NCBI RefSeq assembly: GCF_964340395.1
Contig: NW_027554292.1
Location: 62,001 to 126,000, forward strand
From: Glandiceps talaboti
Lineage: Eukaryota > Hemichordata > Enteropneusta > Spengelidae
Direction: 5' to 3'
Length of the DNA: 64,000 nt
Shown: piece after piece, positions 44,395 through 55,900 of the stretch
Layout: each line of letters starts with the position of its first letter
Position numbering within the stretch: the first letter of the stretch is position 1
Notes under the pieces: model-generated
Told to the model about the DNA's origin: nothing
Databases searched by the model: none
What the model saw: only the letters and a program-made list of their open reading frames with translations
Made by a program: the position numbers and the translations under genes

Positions 44395-45060
44395 ATGAAG
44401 TTATATATATATGAAAAATCTAATGATATTACTATCAATTTTACAGAAACGCTGATTGGTTATAAACAGATACGATTGTTGGAGTGTAAACTATATAATT
44501 CCTGGTATAATATTACGAAAGAAAACAATGAAATTGCTTTTACCGCTAACAATAAAACGTCAGTTAAAAAAATAGAACCAGGTAATTACAATGTAGAAAC
44601 ATTATCGCAAGCGATTGGTAGAACACAATTGATTAATTTTAATAGAAATTTATCAACAGGAAAAACACGGATGGTACTCGGTGATAACGTTAAAGTAAAC
44701 TTTTCAAAACCTAAGAATTTTGCGAAAATACTTGGTTTTGAAGAGAAAGAATATATTTCATCGGGTATTAGTCCAAACAAAGTAAATTTTCTTCATGTGA
44801 CTGAATACGTAGTCTATTGTGATATTATAGATACACCTACTAATTACATCAATGGGAAAAGGTCTAATTATTTACAAATTTTAATGTTAGATGATAAGGG
44901 TGAAATAGGAAAATCTGTCACTTATTCATTTCCCGCTAATGTTCCAGTACCCATCAAGAAAATGACTATAACTAGTATTCGAATTTGGATAACTAATCAA
45001 AAAAACGAACTAATAAATTTTAATGGTTATCCAATTTCATTTCAACTTGAGCTAACTTAA
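44395..45060 (+). CDS. Possible penton/minor capsid protein of the element
   Basis: 221 codons, intact. Strand-rich throughout: MKLYIYEKSNDITINFTETL, KQIRLLECKLYNSWYNITKE, IEPGNYNVETLSQAIG, NFAKILGFEEKEYISSGIS, VYCDIIDTPTNYINGK, YLQILMLDDKGEIGKSVTYS and, near the end, SIRIWITNQKNELINFNGYP followed by ISFQLELT. The ETL...ILGF...VYCDII...LxIxITNxxxExINFxG order is one I associate with the small jelly-roll penton-type protein of Polinton/adintovirus elements; this is family recognition, not proof. It is the first gene of the plus-strand block, right after the divergent promoter. The minus frame at 44,586-44,780 is a shadow. Confidence 0.65.
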   Translation: MKLYIYEKSNDITINFTETLIGYKQIRLLECKLYNSWYNITKENNEIAFTANNKTSVKKIEPGNYNVETLSQAIGRTQLINFNRNLSTGKTRMVLGDNVKVNFSKPKNFAKILGFEEKEYISSGISPNKVNFLHVTEYVVYCDIIDTPTNYINGKRSNYLQILMLDDKGEIGKSVTYSFPANVPVPIKKMTITSIRIWITNQKNELINFNGYPISFQLELT

Positions 45061-45174
45061 AGTTACTAACGTTACTTACAGTTACTAACGTTTACCTAAA
45101 GGTTGACGTGCACTCAATTAAAGAGATAACAACACAGGGTATATATACATATTCAAAGTATTTACGAATATACA
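45061..45174 (+). promoter_or_regulatory. Leader with short repeats and TATA box before the zinc-finger gene
   Basis: AGTTACTAACGTTACTTACAG and GTTACTAACGTTTACC form a short direct repeat. They are followed by CACTCAATTAAAGAGATA and GTATATATACATA, which is the same block as upstream of the gene at 31,912. Confidence 0.55.
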
Positions 45175-45540
45175 ATGCGAGTTAAATGTGATTCTTGTAA
45201 TCGTTCAGCACCTGACTATATATGTGAAATATGTAATAGACATTTTAAACATCAGCATAATTTAAATAAACATGAAAACACAAGAAAATGTTCTGAGAAA
45301 AATAAAATCCAATATATTGATACATGCCCAACATGCAAACGTGTTTTCCCTGAGTTTACTTGTGATAAATGTAAATTTGCTTACAAATATGAATGTCATT
45401 TAAATAAACATTATAACAGAAGTACACCTTGCATTAAACAACCTAAGAGATATATTTGTGAATGTAGCTTAGAATTAGGTAGCTATTTTGCGTTGTATAG
45501 ACATAGAAAAAAAACTTGTAATTTACAATTAAATAAATAA
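45175..45540 (+). CDS. Multi-finger C2HC/C2H2-like zinc-finger protein
   Basis: 121 codons, intact. Three similar units: CEICNRHFKHQHNLNKHENT...C, CDKCKFAYKYECHLNKHYNR...C and CECSLELGSYFALYRHRKKT..C. In each, a Cys pair, an aromatic and a Leu are followed by His and a final Cys, so they are C2HC-type fingers. Extra CDSC and CPTC pairs precede the first two. It may bind nucleic acid and act in transcription or replication of the element; this is inferred from the fold only. It lies between the penton-like gene and the polymerase, with its own promoter-like leader. Confidence 0.8.
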   Translation: MRVKCDSCNRSAPDYICEICNRHFKHQHNLNKHENTRKCSEKNKIQYIDTCPTCKRVFPEFTCDKCKFAYKYECHLNKHYNRSTPCIKQPKRYICECSLELGSYFALYRHRKKTCNLQLNK

Positions 45541-45580
45541 ATACTTTAATGGATATAAATCTTTTTTTACATTCTATAAC

Positions 45581-47030
45581 ATGATAAAGATTTTAAACCC
45601 ACACACTAACCGAATGATAACAGTTGGTAGACGTGTGTACAATAAACTTATACGGAATGGTGATTTACAACCTTTGCCTAAAAATATCTTAGATTGGTCA
45701 ATACCTGATAATCTTCCTCGACCATTAACGGAACAATATATCATTAATCCTATTACCAAACGTATGGTTAAAATAGGAAATGATACATATCAAACTCTTA
45801 TTAACAGAGGTTATCGACATGTAGGTGGTGTTCTAATACCACCTAAATATCATGAACTTGAGAGAGCTTTTAATGGATATGTGAAGTCGTATGAAATTGT
45901 TATTACTGAAAAAGAACTTTATTCACAGTTAAATGAAAATAAATATTTAATAAAAGAACTCTTAAAACAAAATTTACAAGATACAGGTGGAATAAAAGCA
46001 ATATTAACCTTGAAGATAAAATTTGTTAAATATGATCAAAATATGGAGACAGAAATAACAAATGATGATTATTTTAATAGTAGATCAAATAGACGAACAA
46101 ATGAATTCAAGTTACGAAAGAATAACTGAACGCATCGCTAAATGGTTATGTGACGGTTCTGAATGGCAAATAAAAACACTTCTCAATTTTTATGTAAATA
46201 TTGTAAAATACGAGCCTTTACAAGGTAACTCATATATCAAATTACCAAAAGAATTACAACATCATATGAAAGGCCTCATTAACATCCAAAATAATGACAA
46301 TGAGTACTTTAGATGGTGTCATTTAGCATATAAATTTCCAGTTGAAATTAATAAAAATAGACCATCGAGATACAAACAACATATCAATGATTTAGATTAT
46401 AAAGGAATAACATTCCCAGTCACTATAAAACAAATTCCTAAAATCGAAAACCAAAATAATATATCGATTTCTGTATTTGGTTATAACAATAAACAAGCAT
46501 ATCCAATTTATGTTAGTAAACAAATTTGTGAAAATCATCTTGATTTACTACTAATAACTCGTGATGATAGTCAACAACATTATGTTTGGATCAAAGACTT
46601 TAATCGATTCATGCATGATATAACAATCTATAATGGAAGAAAGTATTTTTGTAGATATTGTTTACAACATTTTACAACCACAGAAATTTTAAATAAACAT
46701 ATTCCCATTTGTTTTGAAATAAATAAGACGCAAGCTATACGATTACCAACTGAGGAATATAAATGGTTACCATTTAAAAATTACCCAAAACAATTAAATG
46801 CACCGTTTGTTATTTACGCAGATTTCGAATCTATAACCGAAAAAGTAAATAATACTAACAATAATACGGTATTCACGCAACATTATCAAAAACATAAAGT
46901 ATGTAGTTTTGGTTATAAACTAGTCTGTTGTTACCATGACACATTTAGTAAAAAAAGTGTCATTTACAGAGGACCAAGTGCTTCCAAGAAATTTATGGAA
47001 ATGATGTTATCGGAAGTTGATTATTTATTA
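45581..47030 (+). pseudogene. B-family DNA polymerase, N-terminal part, frameshifted and truncated by satellite B
   Basis: The first frame (ATG 45,581, to stop at 46,129) has two copies of a short motif: ILNPHTNRMITVGRRVYNKL, then INPITKRMVKIGNDTYQTLI. Near 46,100 the sense passes to a second frame: SSYERITERIAKWLCDGSEW, INIQNNDNEYFRWCH, LDYKGITFPVTIKQIPKIEN, HYVWIKDFNRFMHD, then a zinc-finger-like YFCRYCLQHFTTTEILNKH. Then comes APFVIYADFESITEK, the exonuclease I motif (D-x-E) of B-family polymerases. The domain order is that of Polinton/virus-type pPolB. Coding text ends at SEVDYLL; after about 47,030 the frame reads satellite B (VQNLFKRVQSWYKSV). The catalytic palm motifs are absent. This is the replicative enzyme of the element, here a remnant of about 480 codons. 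Confidence 0.88.
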
Positions 47031-47262
47031 GTCCAAAACCTGTTTAAACGTGTCCAAAGCTGGTACAAATCAGTATAAACCGCTTTTAAACTTGTTTTAA
47101 AAACCGTTCGATAGAGGTCAAAAACCTGTACAATATATTCAAAACTAGTAAAACTCTGTTAATACAGGTTTTAAAACTGTAAAAAGATCAACACTTGTTT
47201 AAACCTGTGCAAAACAGTCAAAACCTGTCCTAACGAGTCTAAACCTGTTGAAAATCATTCCA
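47031..47262. repeat. 232-bp segment duplicated at 49,463-49,695
   Basis: It starts GTCCAAAACCTGTTTAAACG and ends TTGAAAATCATTCCA. It is nearly identical to 49,463-49,695 in the same orientation, offset about 2,432 bp. The first copy forms the junction with the polymerase remnant; the end of the second copy is the point where the satellite reverses orientation. Confidence 0.92.
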
Positions 47263-48574
47263 AACTGGTCGAAACCTGTCCAACTATGTCAAACACCCGT
47301 GCAATTTATTCAAAGCCGGTCAAAACCTGTCCAAACCATGTCAAAACAGGTGCAAACGAGTCAATACCGATCAGAATTTGTCCAAAACAATGGAAACAGG
47401 TCCAAAACTGTGCAAAATGTGTGCATTCTCTTAAAACTTGGCAAAACATGTACAAAACATTCCAAAACGGTTATAACCTGTCCAAACAAGTGAAAAAACC
47501 TATGCAAACGAGCCAAACTTGGCAAAATCGGTTGACAACCGGTGCAAACCTGATCAAAACCAATCCATGCATGTCAAAACCAAAAACTGTGTAAACCTGT
47601 CAAAATCGTTTATAACTATTACAAAACCGGCATAAAACGAGTCAAAATTCAACAAAAACAATTTCAAATCGGTCGAAACCTGTCCAAAGAAGTTGAAAAC
47701 CTGTGCAATTTAGGCCAAACCGGTCCAGACATGTCCAATCTAGGTCAAAATATAAGCATACGAGTCAAAACCTGTTAAAACTTCCAAAAACAAGTTTTTG
47801 ACTGACCAAAACCGATAAAAAGTACTCAAAATCTGTGCAAACCTATCTAATCCTGTCGAAAACATGTCAAAACTTATCACACCTGTCTATATCTGTCCAC
47901 AACCATTCCAAACCCATCAAAACTGATAAAAACCGGTGCAAACCTTTTCCAAACGAATCAAAACTGGTCAAAACCTTTTCAAACCAATTAAAATTCTGTG
48001 CAAACGATTAAAAACATGTTAAAACCAGTCAAAACTATTCAAAACGGATGAAAACGGGACAAAATCTGTCCAAAGTAGTCCAAAACTTTGGCAAACGAGT
48101 TAAAACTGGGTAAGATATGGCCACATCGGTTCAAAACCAGTGAAAACAATCTAAAATCTGTGAAAACGATTCAAAACCAATTGAAACCGATCGAAACATG
48201 TATAAACCGATTAGAAACAGTTGCTAACCTGTAAAAACCTGTCATAACAGGTATAAAACTTGGGCAACTGAGTGAATACCGGTCAAAACCTCTCCACACA
48301 GGAATAAAATATGTGCAAATTTGTTAAAACCGGTTAAAACCTATTAAAACCATTTTAAACCAGTCAAAACCTGTCGGAATCAGTCCAAAACATACGCAAA
48401 TGAGTAAAAACAGGTACACATCACTCCAAACGGGTTTTAAACAGGTCAACACCAATGAAAAAAATATCAAAACCTGTGCAAATATGTTAAAACCTCAAAA
48501 GTCCACTTGGAAACCTGTCCAAAGCGGTCAAAACCTGTCCATACGACCAAACGAGTCAAAACCGATCAGAATTA

Positions 48575-48715
48575 AAATGGTCATGACCTTCATGATCTGC
48601 TGGATCAAGTGAGGTAACTTGGTGTCAGGTCAAAGGTCATTCAAGTAGGCGAAATCAGAATAAATAACAAAAAGGTCGGTTTGTGGTCAAGTATAGGTCA
48701 TTTCATGACCAAGTT
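48575..48715. other. Non-satellite island with an orientation change
   Basis: About 140 bp that do not follow the 11-bp pattern (ATGGTCATGACCTTCATGAT, GGTGTCAGGTCAAAGGTCAT, TATAGGTCATTTCATGACC). To its right, 48,716-48,845 is satellite in the reverse orientation, and forward orientation resumes near 48,850. It contains AGGTCAAAGGTCA and several GGTCA/TGACC pairs. Confidence 0.75.
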
Positions 48716-49462
48716 TGGAAAGGTTTTCGACCGATTTTGAATGTTTTGCACGGTTTTGGTCAATTTTGTTCGGTTTGAAACCAGTGTGAGCAAGTTTTAT
48801 CTAGTTTTGACTATTTTGCAACATGTTTTGACAGAGTTTAAGTTATTATAGGAACAAACTGGTCCGAAACCAGTGCAAAAACTCAAAACCGTTCAAAATC
48901 TGTTGAAACAAACTCAAAACCAGTCAAAATCAGTTAAAAACCAGTGCAAACCTATTCAAAACCAAAAACCTTATCACACCTGTCCATATCTGTCCACAAC
49001 CATTCAAAACCTGTTATACCAATCAAAACGGATAAAAAGCGGTGATTATTTGTGGAAATCGGTCCAAAACTTTTGCAAACGAATCAAAACTGGTCAAAAT
49101 CTATTCAAAACAGTTGAAATTCTGTGTAAACGACTTAAAACAGGTTAAAACCAGTCAAAACTATTCAAAACAAATGAAAAAGGGGACAAAACCTGTCCAA
49201 AGCAGTCAAAAACTTGGGCAAACGAGTCTACATCTGTTCCTACAAGGTCAAAAATAGGTGCAATTGATTCAAAACCTATAGAATTATAGGTGCATCAATC
49301 AAAACTATTTATAAACAGGTCAAAACCAATGAATACCGGACAATCTGGTCCGATCAAAATTGGTCAAAACCGGTGCAAACGAGTCAAAATTGGCCAAAAC
49401 ATGTCCAAACTCGTTTTAAACAATTCAAAACAAACAAAACCGGTCAAAACCTGTCGACATCA

Positions 49463-49695
49463 GTCCAAAACCTGTTTAAACGTGTCCAAAGCTGGTACAA
49501 ATCAGTACAAAACCGCTTTTAAACCTGTTTTAAAAACCGTTCGATAGAGGTCAAAAACCTGTGCAATCGATTAAAAACTAGAAAAACCCTGTTAATACAG
49601 GTTTTAAAACTGTAAAAAGATCAACACTTGTTTAAACCTGTGCAAAACAGTCAAAACCTGTCCTAACGAGTCTAAACCTGTTGAAAATCATTCCA
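49463..49695. repeat. Second copy of the 232-bp segment, ending at an inversion junction
   Basis: Forward-oriented copy of 47,031-47,262. Directly after ATTCCA the text becomes GTTTTGATCGGTTTTGAACC, the reverse orientation that continues to the window end. Confidence 0.92.
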
Positions 49696-49968
49696 GTTTT
49701 GATCGGTTTTGAACCGGTGTTGACTGGTTTTGATCGGTTTTGACTTGTTTTCACTAGTTTTAGACTGGTTTCGATAGGTTTCGACAGGTTTGAACCAGTT
49801 TTGACAGGTTTTGACCAGTTTTGATCTGTTTTCACCTGTATATAACCAATTTGGAAGGTTTTGACCGGTATTGACTCATTTTCACCAGTTTTGGTCCGCC
49901 TTGGATAGGTTTTCGACCGGTTTGGACCGTTTGGACAGGTTTGCACAGGTTTTGACTCATTTAAACCT

Positions 49969-52900
49969 GTACAGAACAGGTTTGGACAGGTGTCGACCGG
50001 TTTGCGGTTTGGTCGGGTTTTGACAGTATTATTTATGTTTTAACTAATTATGATCGGTTTTGACTGGTTTAAAACCGGTATGGACAGGTTTTGACCTTTT
50101 TTGTCTTGTTTGCATAGGTTTGGACAGGTTGTGACCGGTTTGGAATGGTTTTGGACAGGTTTGGACCGGTTTGGACAGGTTTTGGACCGGTTTTCATATG
50201 TTTGCACAGGTTTAGACCAGTTTTGATCTGTTTTGACCGGTTTAAAACCAGTGTTGACTGGTTTTGACTGGTTTGACTCATTTACATCGGTTTTGGACTG
50301 GTTCGGAAAGGTTTTGACTGGTTTGGAATTGTTTTGGACAGGTTTGCACAGGTTTGTACAGGTTTTGATCGGTTTTGACTTGCTTGCATTGGTTTTGGAC
50401 CGGATTTGACCAGTTTTGACTCAGTTTTAACTGGTTTAAAAATGGTTTTGGATAGGTTTGGACAGGTTTTGACTGGTTTTGAATGGTCTTGGACAGGTTT
50501 TGACTGGTTTGGACCAGTTTTGACAGTTTTTCGACCCATTTAGACCAGTTTTGACAGGTTTGGACAGGTTTGGACCAGTTTTGACCAGTTTTCACTTGGT
50601 TTTCGACCGGTTTGGACCGGTTTTGAAAGGTTTTGACAGGTTTTGACAAGTTTTGATGGGTTTTGACGGGTTTTGAGTTGTTTTGACGGGTTTTGAGTTG
50701 TTTGCACCTATTTATGACCGGTTTGGACCGGTTTGACAGGTTTGCACAGGTTTTGACCAGTTTTCACTTGTTTTAAACCGGTTTGCGACAGGTTTTGACC
50801 AGTTTTGATCAGTTTTGACCGGTTTTAAACCTGTGTTGACTGGTTTTGATCGGTTTTGACTTGTTTGCACCAGTTTTGGACTGGTTTCGATAGGTTTCGA
50901 CAGGTTTGAACCGGTTTTGACAGGTTTTGACCAGTTTTGATCAGTTTTGACCGGTTTTAAACCGGTGTTGACTGGTTTTGATCAGATTTGACTTGTTTGC
51001 ACTGGTTTTGGACCGGTTTGGATAGGTTTTGGACCGGTTTGGACCGGTTTTGACAGGTTTGGACAGGTTTGGACAAGTTTTGACTGGTTTTGACGGGTTT
51101 TGAGTTGTTTGCACCTATTTTGGACAGGTTTGGATAGGTTTTTGACCGGTTTGGAGAGGTTTGACCTGTTTGCACAGGTTTTGACCAGTTTTCACTGGTT
51201 TTAAACCGGTTTGCGACAGGTTTTGACCAGTTTTGATCAGTTTTGATCGGTTTTAAACCGGTGTTGACTGGTTTTGATCAGTTTTGACTTATTTGCACTG
51301 GTTTTGGACCAGTTTGGATGGGTTTTCGACCGGTTTTGAAAGGTTTGGACAGGTTTTGACAAGTTTTGATCGGTTCTGACGGGTTTTGAGTTGTTTGCAC
51401 CTATTTTTGACCGGTTTGGACCGGTTTGACAGGTTTGCACAGGTTTTGACCAGTTTTCACTGGTTTTAAACTGGTTTGCGACAGGTTTTGACCAGTTTTG
51501 ATCAGGTTTGACCGGTTTTAAACCAGTGTTGACTGGTTTTGATCGGTTTTGACTTGTTTTCACCAGTTTTGGAATGATTTCGATAGGTTTCGACAGGTTT
51601 GAACCAGTTTTGACAGGTTTTGACCAGTTTTGATCTGTTTTCACCTGTTTATAACCAATTTGGAAGGTTTTGACCGGTATTGACTCATTTTCACCAGTTT
51701 TGGACCGCCTTGGATAGGTTTTCGACCGGTTTGGACCGTTTGGACAGGTTTGCACAGGTTTTGACTCATTTAAACCTGTACAGAACAGGTTTGGACAGGT
51801 GTCGACCGGTTTGGACCGTTTGGACAGGTTTGCACAGGTTTTGACTCATTTAAACCTGTACAGAACAGGTTTGGACAGGTGTCGACCGGTTTGCGGTTTG
51901 GTCAGGTTTTGACAGTATTGTTTATGTTTTAACTAATTATGATCGGATTTGACTGGTTTAAAACCGGTATGGACAGGTTTTGACCTTTTTTGTCTTGTTT
52001 GCAATGGTTTTGGACCGGTTTGGACAGGTTGTGACCGGTTTGGAATGGTTTTGGACAAGTTTGGACCGGTTTGGACAGGTTTTGGACCGGTTTTGATATG
52101 TTTGCACAGGTTTTGACCAGTTTTGATCAGTTTTGACCGGTTTAAAACCAGTGTTGACTGATTTTGATCAGTTTTGACTTGTTTGCACTGGTTTTCGACC
52201 GGTTTGGACCGGTTTTGAAAGGTTTGGACAGGTTTTGACAAGTTTTGATCGTTTTTGACGGGTTTTGAGTTGTTTGCACCTATTTTTGACCGGTTTGGAC
52301 CGGTTTGACAGGTTTGCACAGGTTTTGACCAGATTTCACTGGTTTTAAACCGGTTTGCACAGGTTTTGAGCAGTTTTCACTGGTTTTAAACCTGTACAGA
52401 ACAGGTTTTGACCAGTTTTGATCGGTTTTAAACCGGTGTTGACTGGTTTTGATCGGTTTTGACTTGTTTTCACCAGTTTTGGACTGGTTTCGATATGTTT
52501 CGACAGGTCTGAACCAGTTTTGACAGGTTTTGACCAGTTTTGATCTGTTTTCACCTGTATATAACCAATTTGGAAGGTTTTGACCGGTATTGACTCATTT
52601 TCACCAGTTTTGGTCCGCCTTGGATAGGTTTTCGACCGGTTTGGACCGTTTGGACAGGTTTGCACAGGTTTTGACTCATTTAAACCTGTACAGAACAGGT
52701 TTGGACAGGTGTCGACCGGTTTGCGGTTTGGTCGGGTTTTGACAGTATTGTTTATGTTTTAACTAATTATGATCGGTTTTGACTGGTTTAAAACCGGTAT
52801 GGACAGGTTTTGACCTTTTTTGTCTTGTTTGCATAGGTTTGGACAGGTTGTGACCGGTTTGGAATGGTTTTGGACAGGTTTGGACCGGTTTGGACAGGTT

Positions 52901-55900
52901 TTGGACCGGTTTTGATATGTTTGCACAGGTTTTGACCAGTTTTGATCTGTTTTGACCGGTTTAAAACCAGTGTTGACTGGTTTTGACTGGTTTGACTCAT
53001 TTACATCGGTTTTGGACTGGTTCGGAAAGGTTTTGACTGGTTTGGAATTGTTTTGGACAGGTTTGCACAGGTTTGTACAGGTTTTGATCGGTTTTGACTT
53101 GCTTGCATTGGTTTTGGACCGGATTTGACCAGTTTTGACTCAGTTTTAACTGGTTTAAAAATGGTTTTGGATAGGTTTGGACAGGTTTTGACTGGTTTTG
53201 AATGGTCTTGGACAGGTTTTGACTGGTTTTGACCAGTTTTGACAGTTTTTCGACCCATTTAGACCAGTTTTGACAGGTTTGGACAGGTTTGGACCAGTTT
53301 TGACCAGTTTTCACTTGGTTTTCGACCGGTTTGGACCGGTTTTGAAAGGTTTTGACAGGTTTTGACAAGTTTTGATGGGTTTTGACGGGTTTTGAGTTGT
53401 TTTGACGGGTTTTGAGTTGTTTGCACCTATTTTTGACCGGTTTGGACCGGTTTGACAGGTTTGCACAGGTTTTTACCAGTTTTCACTTGTTTTAAACCGG
53501 TTTGCGACAGGTTTTGACCAGTTTTAAACCTGTGTTGTCTGGTTTTGATCGGTTTTGACTTGTTTGCACCAGTTTTGGACTGGTTTCGATAGGTTTCGAC
53601 AGGTTTGAACCGGTGTTGACTGGTTTTGATCAGTTTTGACTTGTTGGCACTGGTTTTGGACCGGTTTGGATAGGTTTTGGACCGGTTTGGACCGGTTTGG
53701 ACAGGTTTGGACAGGTTTTGACAAGTTTTGACTGGTTTTGACGGGTTTTGAGTTGTTTGCACCTATTTTGGACAGGTTTGGATAGGTTTTTGACCGGTTT
53801 GGAGAGGTTTGACCTGTTTGCACAGGTTTTGACCAGTTTTCACTGGTTTTAAACCGGTTTGCGACAGGTTTTGACCAGTTTTGATCAGTTTTAACTGGTT
53901 TAAAAATGGTTTTGGATAGGTTTGGACAGGTTTTGACTGGTTTTGAATGGTCTTGGACAGGTTTTGACTGGTTTTGACCAGTTTTGACAGTTTTTCGACC
54001 CATTTAGACCAGTTTTGACAGGTTTGGACAGGTTTGGACCAGTTTTGACCAGTTTTCACTTGGTTTTCGACCGGTTTGGACCGGTTTTGAAAGGTTTTGA
54101 CAGGTTTTGACAAGTTTTGATGGGTTTTGACGGGTTTTGAGTTGTTTTGACGGGTTTTGAGTTGTTTGCACCTATTTTTGACCGGTTTGGACCGGTTTGA
54201 CAGGTTTGCACAGGTTTTTACCAGTTTTCACTTGTTTTAAACCGGTTTGCGACAGGTTTTGACCAGTTTTAAACCTGTGTTGTCTGGTTTTGATCGGTTT
54301 TGACTTGTTTGCACCAGTTTTGGACTGGTTTCGATAGGTTTCGACAGGTTTGAACCGGTGTTGACTGGTTTTGATCAGTTTTGACTTGTTGGCACTGGTT
54401 TTGGACCGGTTTGGATAGGTTTTGGACCGGTTTTTACCGGTTTGGACAGGTTTGGACAGGTTTTGACAAGTTTTGACTGGTTTTGACGGGTTTTGAGTTG
54501 TTTGCACCTATTTTGGACAGGTTTGGATAGGTTTTTGACCGGTTTGGAGAGGTTTGACCTGTTTGCACAGGTTTTGACCAGTTTTCACTGGTTTTAAACC
54601 GGTTTGCGACAGGTTTTGACCAGTTTTGATCAGTTTTGATCGGTTTTAAACTGGTGTTGACTGGTTTTGATCAGTTTTGACTTGTTTGCACTGGTTTTGG
54701 ACCAGTTTGGATGGGTTTTCGACCGGTTTTGAAAGGTTTGGACAGGTTTTGACAAGTTTTGATCGGTTCTGACGGGTTTTGAGTTGTTTGCACCTATTTT
54801 TGACCGGTTTGGACCGGTTTGACAGGTTTGCACAGGTTTTGACCAGTTTTCACTGGTTTTAAACTGGTTTGCGACAGGTTTTGACCAGTTTTGATCAGGT
54901 TTGACCGGTTTTAAACCAGTGTTGACTGGTTTTGATCGGTTTTGACTTGTTTTCACCAGTTTTGGAATGATTTCGATAGGTTTCGACAGGTTTGAACCAG
55001 TTTTGACAGGTTTTGACCAGTTTTGATCTGTTTTCACCTGTTTATAACCAATTTGGAAGGTTTTGACCGGTATTGACTCTTTTTCACCAGTTTTGGACCG
55101 CCTTGGATAGGTTTTCGACCGGTTTGGACCGTTTGGACAGGTTTGCACAGGTTTTGACTCATTTAAACCTGTACAGAACAGGTTTGGACAGGTGTCGACA
55201 GGTTTGCGGTTTTTGTCGGGTTTTGACTGTATTGTTTATGTTTTAACTAATTATGATCGGATTTGACTGGTTTAAAACCGGTATGGACAGGTTTTGACCT
55301 TTTTTGTCTTGTTTGCAATGGTTTTGGACCGGTTTGGACAGGTTGTGACCGGTTTGGAATGGTTTTGGACAGGTTTGGACCGGTTTGGACAGGTTTTGGA
55401 CCGTTTTTGATATGTTTGCACAGGTTTTGACCAGTTTTGATCAGTTTTGACCGGTTTAAAACCGGTGTTGACTGGTTTTGATCAGTTTTGACTTGTTTGC
55501 ACTGGTTTTGGACCGGTTTGGATAGGTTTTGGACCGGTTTGGACCGGTTTGGACAGGTTTGGACAGGTTTTGACAAGTTTTGACTGGTTTTGACGGGTTT
55601 TGAGTTGTTTGCACCTATTTTGGACAGGTTTGGATAGGTTTTTGACCGGTTTGGAGAGGTTTGACCTGTTTGCACAGGTTTTGACCAGTTTTCACTGGTT
55701 TTAAACCGGTTTGCGACAGGTTTTGACCAGTTTTGATCAGTTTTGATCGGTTTTAAACCGGTGTTGACTGGTTTTGATCAGTTTTGACTTGTTTGCACTG
55801 GTTTTGGACCAGTTTGGATGGGTTTTCGACCGGTTTTGACAGGTTTGGACAGGTTTTGACAGGTTTTGGACCGGTTTTGATATGTTTGCACAGGTTTTGA

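Larger units (their letters stand above)
31690..47030. mobile_element. Polinton/Maverick (adintovirus-like) element, decayed, right end lost
   Basis: Virus-like genes are clustered over about 15 kb: B-family DNA polymerase (N-terminal part), integrase with chromodomain, a candidate double-jelly-roll major capsid protein, an APT-type packaging ATPase, a possible penton-like protein, and several small proteins resembling ones repeated among Polinton-type elements. This combination is diagnostic of Polintons/adintoviruses. Genes are tightly packed, sometimes overlapping, and many have an AT-rich TATATA box just upstream. The right end stops inside the polymerase at satellite B. The left terminal inverted repeat was not identified; the left limit is set where intergenic text gives way to the first promoter-like sequence and is approximate. 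Confidence 0.88.

Noticed and set aside
47248-49547. Plus-strand frames of 70-102 codons in the left part of satellite B
   Set aside because: Same satellite in the opposite orientation; no domain, only low-complexity K/T/Q/N/S text.
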